From CALMEC01 sp964628685 (GTDB lineage: Bacteria > Actinomycetota > Thermoleophilia > Miltoncostaeales > Miltoncostaeaceae): a stretch of DNA of 64,000 nucleotides. A program made the position numbers and the translations under genes. This document shows positions 30,761-39,398 of the stretch, piece by piece. The notes under the pieces were generated by a model. That model saw only the letters and a list, made by a program, of their open reading frames with translations, was not told where the DNA came from and did not search any database. The number at the start of each line of letters is the position of its first letter. Positions within the stretch are counted from its first letter, which is position 1. Location: contig CAZVNM010000001.1 of the NCBI GenBank assembly GCA_964628685.1, forward strand, positions 496,001-560,000, given 5' to 3'.

Positions 30761-33496
30761 ATGCGCCGATTCCTCGCCATCGCCCTCGTCGTCCTCGCGT
30801 CCGCCGTGTTCCTGCCGGCGACCGCCGCCGGACGTGAACCGCCCAACAAGAAGGCCGACCCGTGTGCCCAGGGCGGCCGGAACGTCTGCGGCACGAACGG
30901 TGTCGGCTTCTACCAACGGTATCGCTACGGCATCCGCTGGTTCGGCGACTTCCGGGGCGCGGTGGTCGGCGCGGGTCCCACCTTCTGCATCGACCTGCGG
31001 TGGTGGTACCCGGCCAAGCGCTTCAAGTACGCGCAGATCGCCAACAGGGGGCTGAAGAACTCCAACGGCAGCACGATCTCGGCGGCCGACCAGTCCCGCA
31101 TGTCCTACGCCATCTGGAACTACGGTCGCAGCAACAACCGTGACCGCCAGGCGGCGACGATGCTCTACGTCCACGGCCTCATGCGCGACGGGGCGCCCGG
31201 CGAGGTGGAGCCCAGGATCAACCCGCGGGTCAACGCCATCTACAACCAGATCCGCGAGGACGCCAACCGCTACCGCGGCCCGTACCGGGTCGTGGCGGAC
31301 GTCCCCAAGGACCTGAGCGTCGGACAGCCGGCGTCGGTGACGGTGCGGGTGCTTTCGGCCACCGGCAACGCCGTCCCCCGGGTCGCACTGCGGATCGCCG
31401 CCACCGGCGGCGTCGGCGCACCGACCACCGCGCGCACCGACGCGAACGGCGTCGCCACCCTCGCCTTCACCCCCATCGACGTGACGGCCGGCTTCAACGC
31501 GCGCATCGAGGCGATCCAGCTGGCGGCGAACGCCCCCAAGATCTACCGGGCGACCCTCCCGGCCCCGCGCCGCAACGCACAGCGCATGGCCGCCGGCGCC
31601 TCGCAGCGCGTCACGGCCAGCGTGTCCGCGCCCATCACCCCGGGCGGCATCCGGATCACCACGGACGCAAACCCCAAGGAGCTCCTCGTCGGTGAGGCCA
31701 ACACCGACTCGGTCACCGTCAGCGGGCTCCCCGCCGGCGTGACCCGTGAGATCACCGTCAACGTGTTCGGCCCGTTCCCGTCGCAGGAGGCCATCCAGTG
31801 CACGGGCACGCCGGCAAGGACCAGCAAGCTGACGGTCACCGGCTCCGGCAACTCGACCGCCGAACCGTTCACCCCGCAGCTGCCGGGGTGGTACCAGTAC
31901 CAGCTGTCGGTGCCGAGCGACCCCAACCTGGCGGGCACCACCACGTCATGCGGTGACACCGCCGAACGCTTCAAGGTGCGAACGCAGCCGCAGGTGGTGA
32001 CCAGGGTCAGCAGCGCGGTCATCCAGCCCGGCACCCAGCTGACCGACACCGTGATCGCCACCGGCCTCGCCGGCCAGACCGTCACGGTCAACGCCTACCT
32101 CTACGGCCCCTTCGGCTCGATGGCCGACCTGAAGTGCGATGTCCCGCCCATCTGGGAGGGCACCGTGACCTTCACCGGCGACGGTGAGAAGCAGACGGCA
32201 CCGGTCACCCTGACCGTGCCCGGCTACTACACCTACCGCGAGACCATCGCCGAGAGCGACCTCGTGAAGCCGGTCGAGACGCCCTGCGGCGACGTGGCCG
32301 AGACCGCGATCGTCGCCGGCACCCCCACCATCACCACTCAGGTGAGCAGCCAGGAGACCAAGCCCGGCGGGTCGATCAGCGACCAGGTCGTCGTGAAGGG
32401 TCTGGGCGCGCTCAAGGCCGACGTGCAGGTGGAGCTCTGGGGCCCGTACGAGACCGTGGCCGCCATGAGCTGCAGCGGCACGCCGCTCACGACCCAGACG
32501 TTCACCGCGACCGGTGACGGCACCTACAACACCGAACCGGTCACGATCGAGAGCGCCGGCTTCTACACCTACCGGGCGACGATGGCGGGTGGACCCGGCA
32601 ACACGCCGTTCGCCGCCAGGTGCGGTGAGCCGTCGGAGACGACGTTCGCCCGGCCCGGCCCCGCGGTCACGACCCTGGCCTCACGCGAGTCCACGATCCC
32701 CGGCACCACCATCTACGACACGGTCAACGTGACCGGGCTCGGCAAGACGCCCGCCACGGTGCAGCTGCGGCTCTACGGACCGTTCGCGTCCCGCACCGCG
32801 ATCAGGTGCACCGGACGTCCCGTGTGGACCGGTCGCATCAGCGTCCCGGGTGACGGCACCTACCGTTCGCAGCCGGTCCGCGTCCCGCGGGTGGGCTTCT
32901 ACACCTTCCAGGAGGAGATCCTCCCGTCCGGCCTCGTGCCGCGGGTGAAGGGCACGTGCGCACGTGCCGCCGAGACGACCCTCGGTCGTCCGCTCATCCT
33001 GACCGGCCCCGGCGACCCGGCCACCGACGCCATCACGGCGCCGACCACCAACCCCCGGCCCACGCGGGTCCGGATCGACCGCCTCAACGTCGACGCACCG
33101 GTCCAGCCCGCGGGCATCGACATGCGCGTCGGTGCGCTGGCCGTCCCCACCAACGTGCGTCGGACCGGCTGGTGGCGTGACGGCGCCGCCCCGGGCGACG
33201 CCTTCGGCACCACCCTCATCGCCGGTCACATCGACAGCAGGGTGCAGGGCGCAGGAGCGTTCAAGACGCTGTCGCGGGCACGAGCGGGCATGCAGATCCT
33301 GGTCACCACCTCCGACGGTCGCGTGCGGCCGTACCGGGTGACCGCGAACGCCCGGGTCCTGAAGGACCGGCTGCCCGCCGGCATCTTCACCCAGCGCGGC
33401 ACCGCGAAGCTCGTGCTCGTCACGTGCGGCGGTCCGTTCAACGCCCGCACCGGCCACTACCGCGACAACATCGTGGTGACCGCGGTCCCGGTGTGA
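30761..33496 (+). CDS. large secreted protein: TED-like and Ig repeats fused to sortase
   Basis: A 911-residue protein. Signal peptide at residues 1-23. Residues about 35-175 resemble a thioester domain: TFCIDLR gives Cys76, but AATMLYVHG has Met134 where the thioester Gln is expected. Residues about 185-270 look like a Big_1 Ig domain. Four repeats of about 112 residues follow (about 298-407, 408-517, 518-630, 631-750), each with a GL-x-V-x-LYGPF core, a single conserved Cys pair and GFYTYRE. A sortase domain of class E/F type closes it: His823 in TLIAGHIDS, Cys889 in LVTCGG, Arg901. No LPXTG is present. It is probably exported and acts at the cell surface. Confidence 0.85.
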   Translation: MRRFLAIALVVLASAVFLPATAAGREPPNKKADPCAQGGRNVCGTNGVGFYQRYRYGIRWFGDFRGAVVGAGPTFCIDLRWWYPAKRFKYAQIANRGLKNSNGSTISAADQSRMSYAIWNYGRSNNRDRQAATMLYVHGLMRDGAPGEVEPRINPRVNAIYNQIREDANRYRGPYRVVADVPKDLSVGQPASVTVRVLSATGNAVPRVALRIAATGGVGAPTTARTDANGVATLAFTPIDVTAGFNARIEAIQLAANAPKIYRATLPAPRRNAQRMAAGASQRVTASVSAPITPGGIRITTDANPKELLVGEANTDSVTVSGLPAGVTREITVNVFGPFPSQEAIQCTGTPARTSKLTVTGSGNSTAEPFTPQLPGWYQYQLSVPSDPNLAGTTTSCGDTAERFKVRTQPQVVTRVSSAVIQPGTQLTDTVIATGLAGQTVTVNAYLYGPFGSMADLKCDVPPIWEGTVTFTGDGEKQTAPVTLTVPGYYTYRETIAESDLVKPVETPCGDVAETAIVAGTPTITTQVSSQETKPGGSISDQVVVKGLGALKADVQVELWGPYETVAAMSCSGTPLTTQTFTATGDGTYNTEPVTIESAGFYTYRATMAGGPGNTPFAARCGEPSETTFARPGPAVTTLASRESTIPGTTIYDTVNVTGLGKTPATVQLRLYGPFASRTAIRCTGRPVWTGRISVPGDGTYRSQPVRVPRVGFYTFQEEILPSGLVPRVKGTCARAAETTLGRPLILTGPGDPATDAITAPTTNPRPTRVRIDRLNVDAPVQPAGIDMRVGALAVPTNVRRTGWWRDGAAPGDAFGTTLIAGHIDSRVQGAGAFKTLSRARAGMQILVTTSDGRVRPYRVTANARVLKDRLPAGIFTQRGTAKLVLVTCGGPFNARTGHYRDNIVVTAVPV

Positions 33497-33574
33497 GCCC
33501 GCGCGTGGTGGCGGCGCCCGCCGCCACCACGCCGCACCCCCGCGTCGCCCGCAGGTCGTCCGCCGGGCGCCGGG

Positions 33575-33580
33575 TACCAT
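33575..33580 (+). promoter_or_regulatory. -10 box TACCAT of cytidylyltransferase gene
   Basis: TACCAT 120 bases before GTG 33695 suggests a leader of about 105 bases. No known riboswitch was recognised in it; GGAGGAGA at 33683 is the ribosome site. Confidence 0.35.
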
Positions 33581-33694
33581 TGCAATCGACGGTCACGACC
33601 CATCCGTGACCGAATTGCCGGTGGCACGCGTTCGCGGACGTGAACGATCGTCGCCACGACGCCGCCCTCGCGCGGCCTGGACGGAGGAGACGCA

Positions 33695-34126
33695 GTGTCA
33701 GAACGACCTCGACGAATCGGGTACGCGCCGGGGGCGTACGACATGTTCCACATCGGCCACCTGAACCTGTTGCGGCGCGCGAAGGAGCACTGCGACCACC
33801 TGATCGCCGCCGTTGCGACGGACGAGTTCTGTCTGACCTTCAAGTCCCGGGGGCCGGTCGTGCCGTTCGAGGAGCGCGCCGAGATCCTGCGCCACATCGA
33901 CGTCGTCGACGAGGTGATCCCCCAGGAGAGCGACGACCGCATCGCCACGCACCGGCAGCATCCGTTCGACGTGACGTTCAAGGGGACCGACTGGCAGGGC
34001 ACGCCGAAGGGCGACGCGCTGGCGGCACAGCTGGCGAGCATCGGCGTCGACCTCGTGTACCTGCCCTACACCGAGACGACCTCGAGCACCCACCTGCGAC
34101 GGATCCTGGACGACCTGCTCTCATGA
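33695..34126 (+). CDS. cytidylyltransferase-like nucleotidyltransferase, TagD type
   Basis: A 143-residue protein. APGAYDMFHIGHLNLLRRAKE carries the HxGH nucleotide-binding motif, and TETTSSTHLRRIL near the C-terminus is the second signature. The length fits glycerol-3-phosphate cytidylyltransferase, which makes CDP-glycerol for wall polymers. FKSRGPVVPFEERAEIL is the typical middle. GTG 33695 follows GGAGGAGA. Its stop overlaps the next start (ATGA). A CDP-alcohol phosphatidyltransferase 8 kb away could use such an activated alcohol, but that is inference. Confidence 0.85.
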   Translation: MSERPRRIGYAPGAYDMFHIGHLNLLRRAKEHCDHLIAAVATDEFCLTFKSRGPVVPFEERAEILRHIDVVDEVIPQESDDRIATHRQHPFDVTFKGTDWQGTPKGDALAAQLASIGVDLVYLPYTETTSSTHLRRILDDLLS

Positions 34127-35226
34127 GCGCGCCCACCGATCCGTCCGGACGCGAGCACGGGGCGATCGACCGGCGGAGTCTCCTGCTCGGCCTCACCGCC
34201 GGCGGCGCCGCCCTGGCCGGTGCCACCGTGGGGACGCTCGCCACCCGTGACGGAGCGGGCGGTGACACCACCGTCCAGGTCGTCCAGGGTGCGGCCGGAG
34301 AATGGCCATGGACCTACGTCAAGCCCGGTGACGACATCCAGGCGGCGGTGCGTGCGGGGCTCACCCACATCCAGTTGGGCGGCGGTGACTACCCCGTCGG
34401 CGAACCGGTCCGCCTGCCGCGCGGCGCCCATCTGCGCGGGGTGGGTCAGGCGACCCGAATCAGGGCGGCCCGGCAGATGGAGGCCGTCGTGCACATCGGT
34501 TCGGAGGGCCCGGTGGACGGCGTGCAGGTCAACAGCCTGGTCGTCGACTGCGATCGCCTCGCCCGCACCGGGGTGCTCGTCGCCATCGACGGACGGGACG
34601 GCCACTACCAGGACGAGCCCGACCCGGTGATCCGGATGGACGATCTGTGGTGCTACGACGCGGTGGAGGATGGGGTGGTCCACACCGGCACCGGCACCCG
34701 GTCGTGCATCACCTCGCGCGTGCGGGTCCGCCGCGCCGGACGGCACGGTTTCATGATCACCGCCTCCGATTCGTGGTGGATCGCGTGTGAGGCGACCACG
34801 GGACGCGGCGGTGGCGCCGGCTTTCGCATCGAGGGTGCCAACAACTTCTTCGACGTGTGCAAGGCCTGGTACTGCGGCAACGTCGGGTGGCACGTGCGCG
34901 GAACCCGCAACAAGTTCGTGGGATGCGAATCACAGGACACCGGCGGCCACGGTTGGCTGATCGAGTTCGACCGCAACACCTACTCGGCCTGCGTGGCGGA
35001 CACGGCGGCCATGTACGACGTGGGGGGCACGCGTGACGGAGCCGACGGTTTTCATATCGTCAACGCCCGCGAATCGTCATTCGTCGGCTGCCAGTCGTTC
35101 GACAGACGGCCCGGCGGCCACGAGGCCCAGCAGCGTTATGGGTTCCGGCTCCCGCGTGGCGTCGACCACGCGGTCCTGGTCGGTGCGTCGGGCTGGGACA
35201 ACCGGGGCGGGCTGATCGGGACCTGA
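34123..35226 (+). CDS. Tat-exported parallel beta-helix protein
   Basis: A 367-residue protein. IDRRSLLLGLTAGGAALAGATVGTLA is a Tat-type signal with twin arginines. WTYVKPGDDIQAAVRAGLTHIQLGGGDYPVGEPVRLP is the pectate-lyase-like opening of right-handed beta-helices, followed by repeated strands (DGVVHTGTGTR, HGFMITASDSWW, GAGFRIEGANNFFD, GWHVRGTRNKFVGC, HGWLIEFDRNTYSAC). No lyase catalytic residues can be pointed to. It is translationally coupled to the cytidylyltransferase, suggesting a surface-polymer role. Many Cys and Trp residues lie in the helix. Confidence 0.78.
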   Translation: MSAPTDPSGREHGAIDRRSLLLGLTAGGAALAGATVGTLATRDGAGGDTTVQVVQGAAGEWPWTYVKPGDDIQAAVRAGLTHIQLGGGDYPVGEPVRLPRGAHLRGVGQATRIRAARQMEAVVHIGSEGPVDGVQVNSLVVDCDRLARTGVLVAIDGRDGHYQDEPDPVIRMDDLWCYDAVEDGVVHTGTGTRSCITSRVRVRRAGRHGFMITASDSWWIACEATTGRGGGAGFRIEGANNFFDVCKAWYCGNVGWHVRGTRNKFVGCESQDTGGHGWLIEFDRNTYSACVADTAAMYDVGGTRDGADGFHIVNARESSFVGCQSFDRRPGGHEAQQRYGFRLPRGVDHAVLVGASGWDNRGGLIGT

Positions 35227-35232
35227 CCCGCC

Positions 35233-35802
35233 TCAGGCGCCACGCCGGCGCCCGGCGAGTCCCCGCAGGAACCCGCGGTACCGACGCGGACGCACCCATC
35301 CCGGCCCGCGCGCGGCCACGTCCTGCAGGGCGGCGCGCACCTCGGCGGCCGTCGCCTCGATCGGCGAGGTCATCTCGGGGCAGCGCGCGTCCTCCGGCCG
35401 CTCGCGCATCAGGTCCAGGAGCTCCGCCAGCTCCGCCGCCGAGCCCGCCGCGCGCACCATTCCCAGACGGGCCATCTCGTCGCAGAACGGCACCTGGTGA
35501 TCGTCGACGACCTCACCGTGACGCGCGAGACGCGCCACCACGATGGGCACGCGACCGCACCGCCGCGCATCGATGATGGATCCCGGGCCGCCCTGGGCGA
35601 CGACCACGTCGCTCTCGCGGAACACGGCGAGCAGCGCGTCACGTGGGAGCAGACGGTGGTTGCGGGCACCGGGGACGGGTCGCGACGCCCCGTGTTGCAC
35701 GATCAGCTCGACGTCCGGGCGTTCGGCCGCCCAGGCCTCCACCCAGTCGAGCAGCCGTTCGAACGGATGGTGGTCCGTCCCGACGGTCACGGCCACGCGC
35801 AC
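35233..35802 (-). CDS. ALG13-like glycosyltransferase subunit (EpsF/PssE type)
   Basis: A 189-residue protein. VAVTVGTDHHPFERLLDWVEAWA is the ALG13 start, and VVAQGGPGSIIDARRCGRVPIVVAR with HGEVVDDHQ is the C-terminal UDP-sugar site of GT-B enzymes. ALG13-like proteins pair with a membrane-anchored ALG14-like partner to add a sugar to a lipid-linked acceptor. Its GTG 35802 starts two bases after the stop of the ALG14-like gene. Last gene of the polysaccharide operon. An Arg-rich tail ends it. Confidence 0.85.
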   Translation of the reverse strand: MRVAVTVGTDHHPFERLLDWVEAWAAERPDVELIVQHGASRPVPGARNHRLLPRDALLAVFRESDVVVAQGGPGSIIDARRCGRVPIVVARLARHGEVVDDHQVPFCDEMARLGMVRAAGSAAELAELLDLMRERPEDARCPEMTSPIEATAAEVRAALQDVAARGPGWVRPRRYRGFLRGLAGRRRGA

Positions 35803-35804
35803 GG

Positions 35805-36254
35805 TCAGTACACCGTCCCCACCACGTGCGCCTCGGGGTAGTCGTCGCGCTGGCGGGGCCACTGGACCAGGAAGGCATCGCAGATCGGGTAGCAGAGGCG
35901 CCCCGTCAGCGTTCGAGTGGTGATGCGGTCGTACACCTCCAGATAGACGGTGGGCACGCGCAGCACCCGACCGGCGACGAAGAAGGGCAACGCGACACCG
36001 GCGCCGGTCGACAGGATGACGTCCGGACGCTCGCGACGGATGACGCGGAACGCCAACACCAGGTTGCGGATCGCGTTGGGGATGTTGCGCGTCGTCGGCG
36101 AGTGTGCCCAGGTCACGCCGTCGGCGACGCACCGGGCCTCGGCGTCGGGCTTGTGGAAGCTGACCCAATGGACCTCGACGTCCGTCCACTGTTCACGGAC
36201 GTCCGCCAGCTGTGCCAGATGACCTCCCGTCGATGCGACGAGAAGGCATCTCAT
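35805..36254 (-). CDS. ALG14-like glycosyltransferase subunit (EpsE/PssD type)
   Basis: A 149-residue protein. CLLVASTGGHLAQLADVREQW is the family signature, then VEVHWVSFHKPDAEAR and PDVILSTGAGVALPFFVAGRVLRVPTVYLEVYDRI. ALG14-like proteins anchor the catalytic ALG13 partner at the membrane. The start overlaps the Wzz-like gene stop (ATGA). Together with the next gene it makes one split GT-B enzyme of exopolysaccharide assembly. Confidence 0.87.
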   Translation of the reverse strand: MRCLLVASTGGHLAQLADVREQWTDVEVHWVSFHKPDAEARCVADGVTWAHSPTTRNIPNAIRNLVLAFRVIRRERPDVILSTGAGVALPFFVAGRVLRVPTVYLEVYDRITTRTLTGRLCYPICDAFLVQWPRQRDDYPEAHVVGTVY

Positions 36255-37888
36255 CGGCGCCGGCCGGACTGGCCACCGCGCGATCGCCGGCGCCGATTCG
36301 CGGGTTTACGGGTGGGATTGTCGGATGGTGACACCCCACCGTCCGCGTCGTCATCCGTGGCCGTGGCATCGGACGCCGTACCGGTCTCCGCCGCGTCATC
36401 CGAGATCGCGGAACCGTCCGGTTCGTCGTCCTCGTCCCCGTCGTCGGCCGTGACCGACGCCGTCTCGCTCGGACCCACCCCCTCATCGACGTCCGACCCG
36501 CCCGACCGGTCAAGGACGTCCGCGCGCGCACGATCGGTCGTGTCACGTGCCATGTCATCGGCGGGATCGTCCTCCACCGACGCCACCGCGTGATCCACGT
36601 TCGCCGCCCCGCCGGACCGCGACGGATGATCCAGGAAGAGGACGATGTCCACGCGGGCCCGCGTCGCCGCGGCGGCGTCGGCCAACGCCCGCACACGCCC
36701 CTTGGACGAACCGGCCTCGACGATCGCGAACGTCGCGTCGCACTGGCGCGCGAGGGTCGCCTGAAGCTGGGTCGCAGACGAACAGGCATCGATGATGAGG
36801 AGGTCCCACTTCGGGTCGTCGCCCCCCTCGGGCGCGAGGTTGCGCATCGTCGCGCGCACCCAGCGCACGCGCAGGTCCTCGTCGTCTGCAATGCGGACGA
36901 GCCGGTCGACCACATCCGCCGCCCGTTCGGGAGCCGCCACGGCCACGACGGCGAGCGTCACCGGACCACGCGGACCGGACCGCCTCCCCCGTCCGGCGCT
37001 GCGTCCGTTGGCGAGTACCGACGTCAGGGCGTCGCGCAGCTCACGCTCCCAACCACCTGCGTCCGAAGACACCGCCGGCGCATCGAGGATCGCGGCCGCA
37101 TCGAGCGGCCGGCGCACACGCGGCTCCAGACGCGGCAGGACGAGCACCGCCAGGAGCCCCAGCAGCGCACCGCCCACGACCCCGGCCAGGACCATCGTCC
37201 ATCGGGCGGGCGTCGACCGGCGGGCGGGCGACTCCGCCAGGGTCACGATGCGACCCGGGTTGAGCGCGACGCGCTGCAGCTGGGTCTTCTCGCCCGAGAG
37301 ACGCACGATCTCGGTGTCGATGAAGCTCGCGTCCTCACCGACCGAACCCGCACGCTCGCGACGGAGCTGGGTGATCTGCGTATCGATCGTGCGGGTGATG
37401 CGCGCCGCGGCGGCTGATGCGTTGCGCTGCCGGTCCGCCAGGTAGGCGCGGGCCATCGCGTTGGCCGCATCGACAGACCAGGCCGACCGGCTGGAGGTCG
37501 CCGTGATCCTGAGGATCAACGACTGCGAGGGCACCGCGACGGTCGTCGCGTCGCGCAGCTCGTCGGCCGTCGCCGCACCGTCCAGGGCACGGGCGGCCTC
37601 GGTCGACACGGCCCGTGACGTGGCGATCGCCGCCTCCGTCTGCATGTTCACCTGGTCCGAGAGGCGCGTCGATGCGAAGGGCGCGATCGACACCGGCGAC
37701 ACCGCGACGCTCGCGGTTGCCGAGTAGCGGGTGGGTGCGAGCAGCGCCGCCACCACCGCGACCACCGTGACGACCGCAACCACCGCCGCGAACAGCGGCC
37801 AATGGCGTCGCACGGCGCCGACGATGTCGGACGCGGCGACCCCGCGGTCTGTGGGCGGGGCGTCGTAGGTGCCGTCAGACCGTGTCAA
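36251..37888 (-). CDS. Wzz-like polysaccharide co-polymerase with degenerate kinase domain
   Basis: A 545-residue protein. Two membrane segments (about 31-50 and 228-250) flank an extracytoplasmic Wzz domain (TRYSATASVAVSP..., and the pre-TM2 region). The C-terminal cytoplasmic part aligns in layout with BY-kinases, but where Walker A is expected the sequence is VTLAVVAVAAPERAADVV, with no GxxGxGKT. DDPKWDLLIIDACSSA stands in for Walker A'/B. The last about 130 residues are Asp/Glu/Ser-rich with an RRRRS tail and no tyrosine cluster. It probably sets chain length without kinase activity. It overlaps the flippase gene by 14 bases. Confidence 0.8.
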   Translation of the reverse strand: MTRSDGTYDAPPTDRGVAASDIVGAVRRHWPLFAAVVAVVTVVAVVAALLAPTRYSATASVAVSPVSIAPFASTRLSDQVNMQTEAAIATSRAVSTEAARALDGAATADELRDATTVAVPSQSLILRITATSSRSAWSVDAANAMARAYLADRQRNASAAAARITRTIDTQITQLRRERAGSVGEDASFIDTEIVRLSGEKTQLQRVALNPGRIVTLAESPARRSTPARWTMVLAGVVGGALLGLLAVLVLPRLEPRVRRPLDAAAILDAPAVSSDAGGWERELRDALTSVLANGRSAGRGRRSGPRGPVTLAVVAVAAPERAADVVDRLVRIADDEDLRVRWVRATMRNLAPEGGDDPKWDLLIIDACSSATQLQATLARQCDATFAIVEAGSSKGRVRALADAAAATRARVDIVLFLDHPSRSGGAANVDHAVASVEDDPADDMARDTTDRARADVLDRSGGSDVDEGVGPSETASVTADDGDEDDEPDGSAISDDAAETGTASDATATDDDADGGVSPSDNPTRKPANRRRRSRGGQSGRRR

Positions 37889-39398
37889 TGAGCCTCCTCA
37901 GTGATCGTGGCGCCCCGGTGACCATGAGCGATCCAGCGTACACAGCGAGGCCCAGCACGGCTGCCCCCGCCAGGGCGAGTGGAGACCGGCCGAGGACCGC
38001 GACAGCGAGCACCCCGACCGGCAGGACGGTCACGAGGACGGGCAGGCCGATCGCCAGGAGTGGATCGCCGCGCAGCGGGACCCGCATGACCAGCAGCACC
38101 TGCAGCAGCGCGAGCACGGCGTCGACGACGATCGCGGCGCACCACACGGCGGCCGCGCCGACCGCACCGTGGGACGGGGTGACCAGCAGGTTGCCGACGA
38201 CGAGGACAGCGAGTGCGACGACCTTGTTGACCAGTTGGAGGGCGCTGTGTCCGCCCAGGAGCAGGATGGACTGGATCGACCCGGCCGCCACCAGAACCAT
38301 CATCCCGACCGCGAGGACCACGACCACCGTTCCACCCTCCGAGAATCCCGCGCCGAACACGGAGAGCACCGTCGGACCGAACAGGGCCAACAGCACCAGA
38401 TACGGCCAGGCGAGCCCGATCATGAGCCGCGTCGCGACCGAGTAGAGCCGGGCCACGACGTCCCGTCGATCGTGAACCAGCGCGGCGGACACGCGGGTCG
38501 AGATCGCGACCCTCGATGCGTAATCGACCATCTGGACCATCTTGACGGCGCGACTCGCGACGGCGTAAACGCCTCCGGGCACCGGGCCGGCCAGGGCCGT
38601 GACGAGAATCACGTCGGCCCATTCGAAGGCCGTCTCGACCACCGCAGTGACGGCGCGTGGGATCGAGAACCGCCAGAAGCGCGTGGGAAGCTCACGGCTG
38701 AGGTCATCGTCCTGCGCGCGTCGGCCGTCGTCGACGCGCCGGATGGCCCGGCGAAGGAGGGCCGCCGACACCACGACCAGCACCGGGAGCACCGCCGCCC
38801 ATCCCACCAGCACGCCGACGAGCGACGCGCCGGCGGCGATGGCGACCGCCACCCCGACCAGGCGTCCCAGGGGAAGCAGGACGTTCTGCATGACGGCGAA
38901 CGAGGTGATCGATCCCACCCCCCGGGACCCTGCGTTCATGATCGTCATCAGCGACAGCAGCGGCACGAACGCGGCGAGCACCGTGATCGCGCGTTCGCCG
39001 TCGGCCACGTGCTGATCGTCGAAGACGAGGCGGCTGAGCGGCCCGGCGGCACCGACGAGGATCGCCGCGACGATCACACCGACCACCAGCGCCGGCACCA
39101 GCGCGATCCGCGCGAGCGTCCGCAGCTCACCGCGGCGCCCCTGCGCGACGCTCCGTGCGAAGTACCGGACGAGGCCGGTGTCGGCGCCCAGCCGCAGCGC
39201 ACCCGCCACGACGAGAAAGGCACCGACCGCCGAGAGGAACACGCCGGTCTCCTCGGGGCCCAGCCCTCGACCGACCGCCACCAGCAGGAGCAGATTGCAC
39301 GCCGCGCCGACCATCGACGCGACCAACGTGACCGCGCCCCCGGCCACCAGGCGACCGTGCACGCGGCGGTCGGTCACCGCCCCGTCAGCGGACGCCAT
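37875..39398 (-). CDS. wzx: polysaccharide flippase, Wzx/MATE-like
   Basis: A 507-residue protein with about 12-14 hydrophobic segments. LVAGGAVTLVASMVGAACNLLLLVAVGRGLGPEETGVFLS is the typical start of a polysaccharide transporter of the MOP superfamily, moving lipid-linked repeat units across the membrane. ATG 39398 is chosen at that point; it overlaps the polymerase gene end by 14 bases. It lies between wzy and the Wzz-like gene, as expected for a Wzx/Wzy pathway. Confidence 0.88.
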   Translation of the reverse strand: MASADGAVTDRRVHGRLVAGGAVTLVASMVGAACNLLLLVAVGRGLGPEETGVFLSAVGAFLVVAGALRLGADTGLVRYFARSVAQGRRGELRTLARIALVPALVVGVIVAAILVGAAGPLSRLVFDDQHVADGERAITVLAAFVPLLSLMTIMNAGSRGVGSITSFAVMQNVLLPLGRLVGVAVAIAAGASLVGVLVGWAAVLPVLVVVSAALLRRAIRRVDDGRRAQDDDLSRELPTRFWRFSIPRAVTAVVETAFEWADVILVTALAGPVPGGVYAVASRAVKMVQMVDYASRVAISTRVSAALVHDRRDVVARLYSVATRLMIGLAWPYLVLLALFGPTVLSVFGAGFSEGGTVVVVLAVGMMVLVAAGSIQSILLLGGHSALQLVNKVVALAVLVVGNLLVTPSHGAVGAAAVWCAAIVVDAVLALLQVLLVMRVPLRGDPLLAIGLPVLVTVLPVGVLAVAVLGRSPLALAGAAVLGLAVYAGSLMVTGAPRSLRRLIDTV

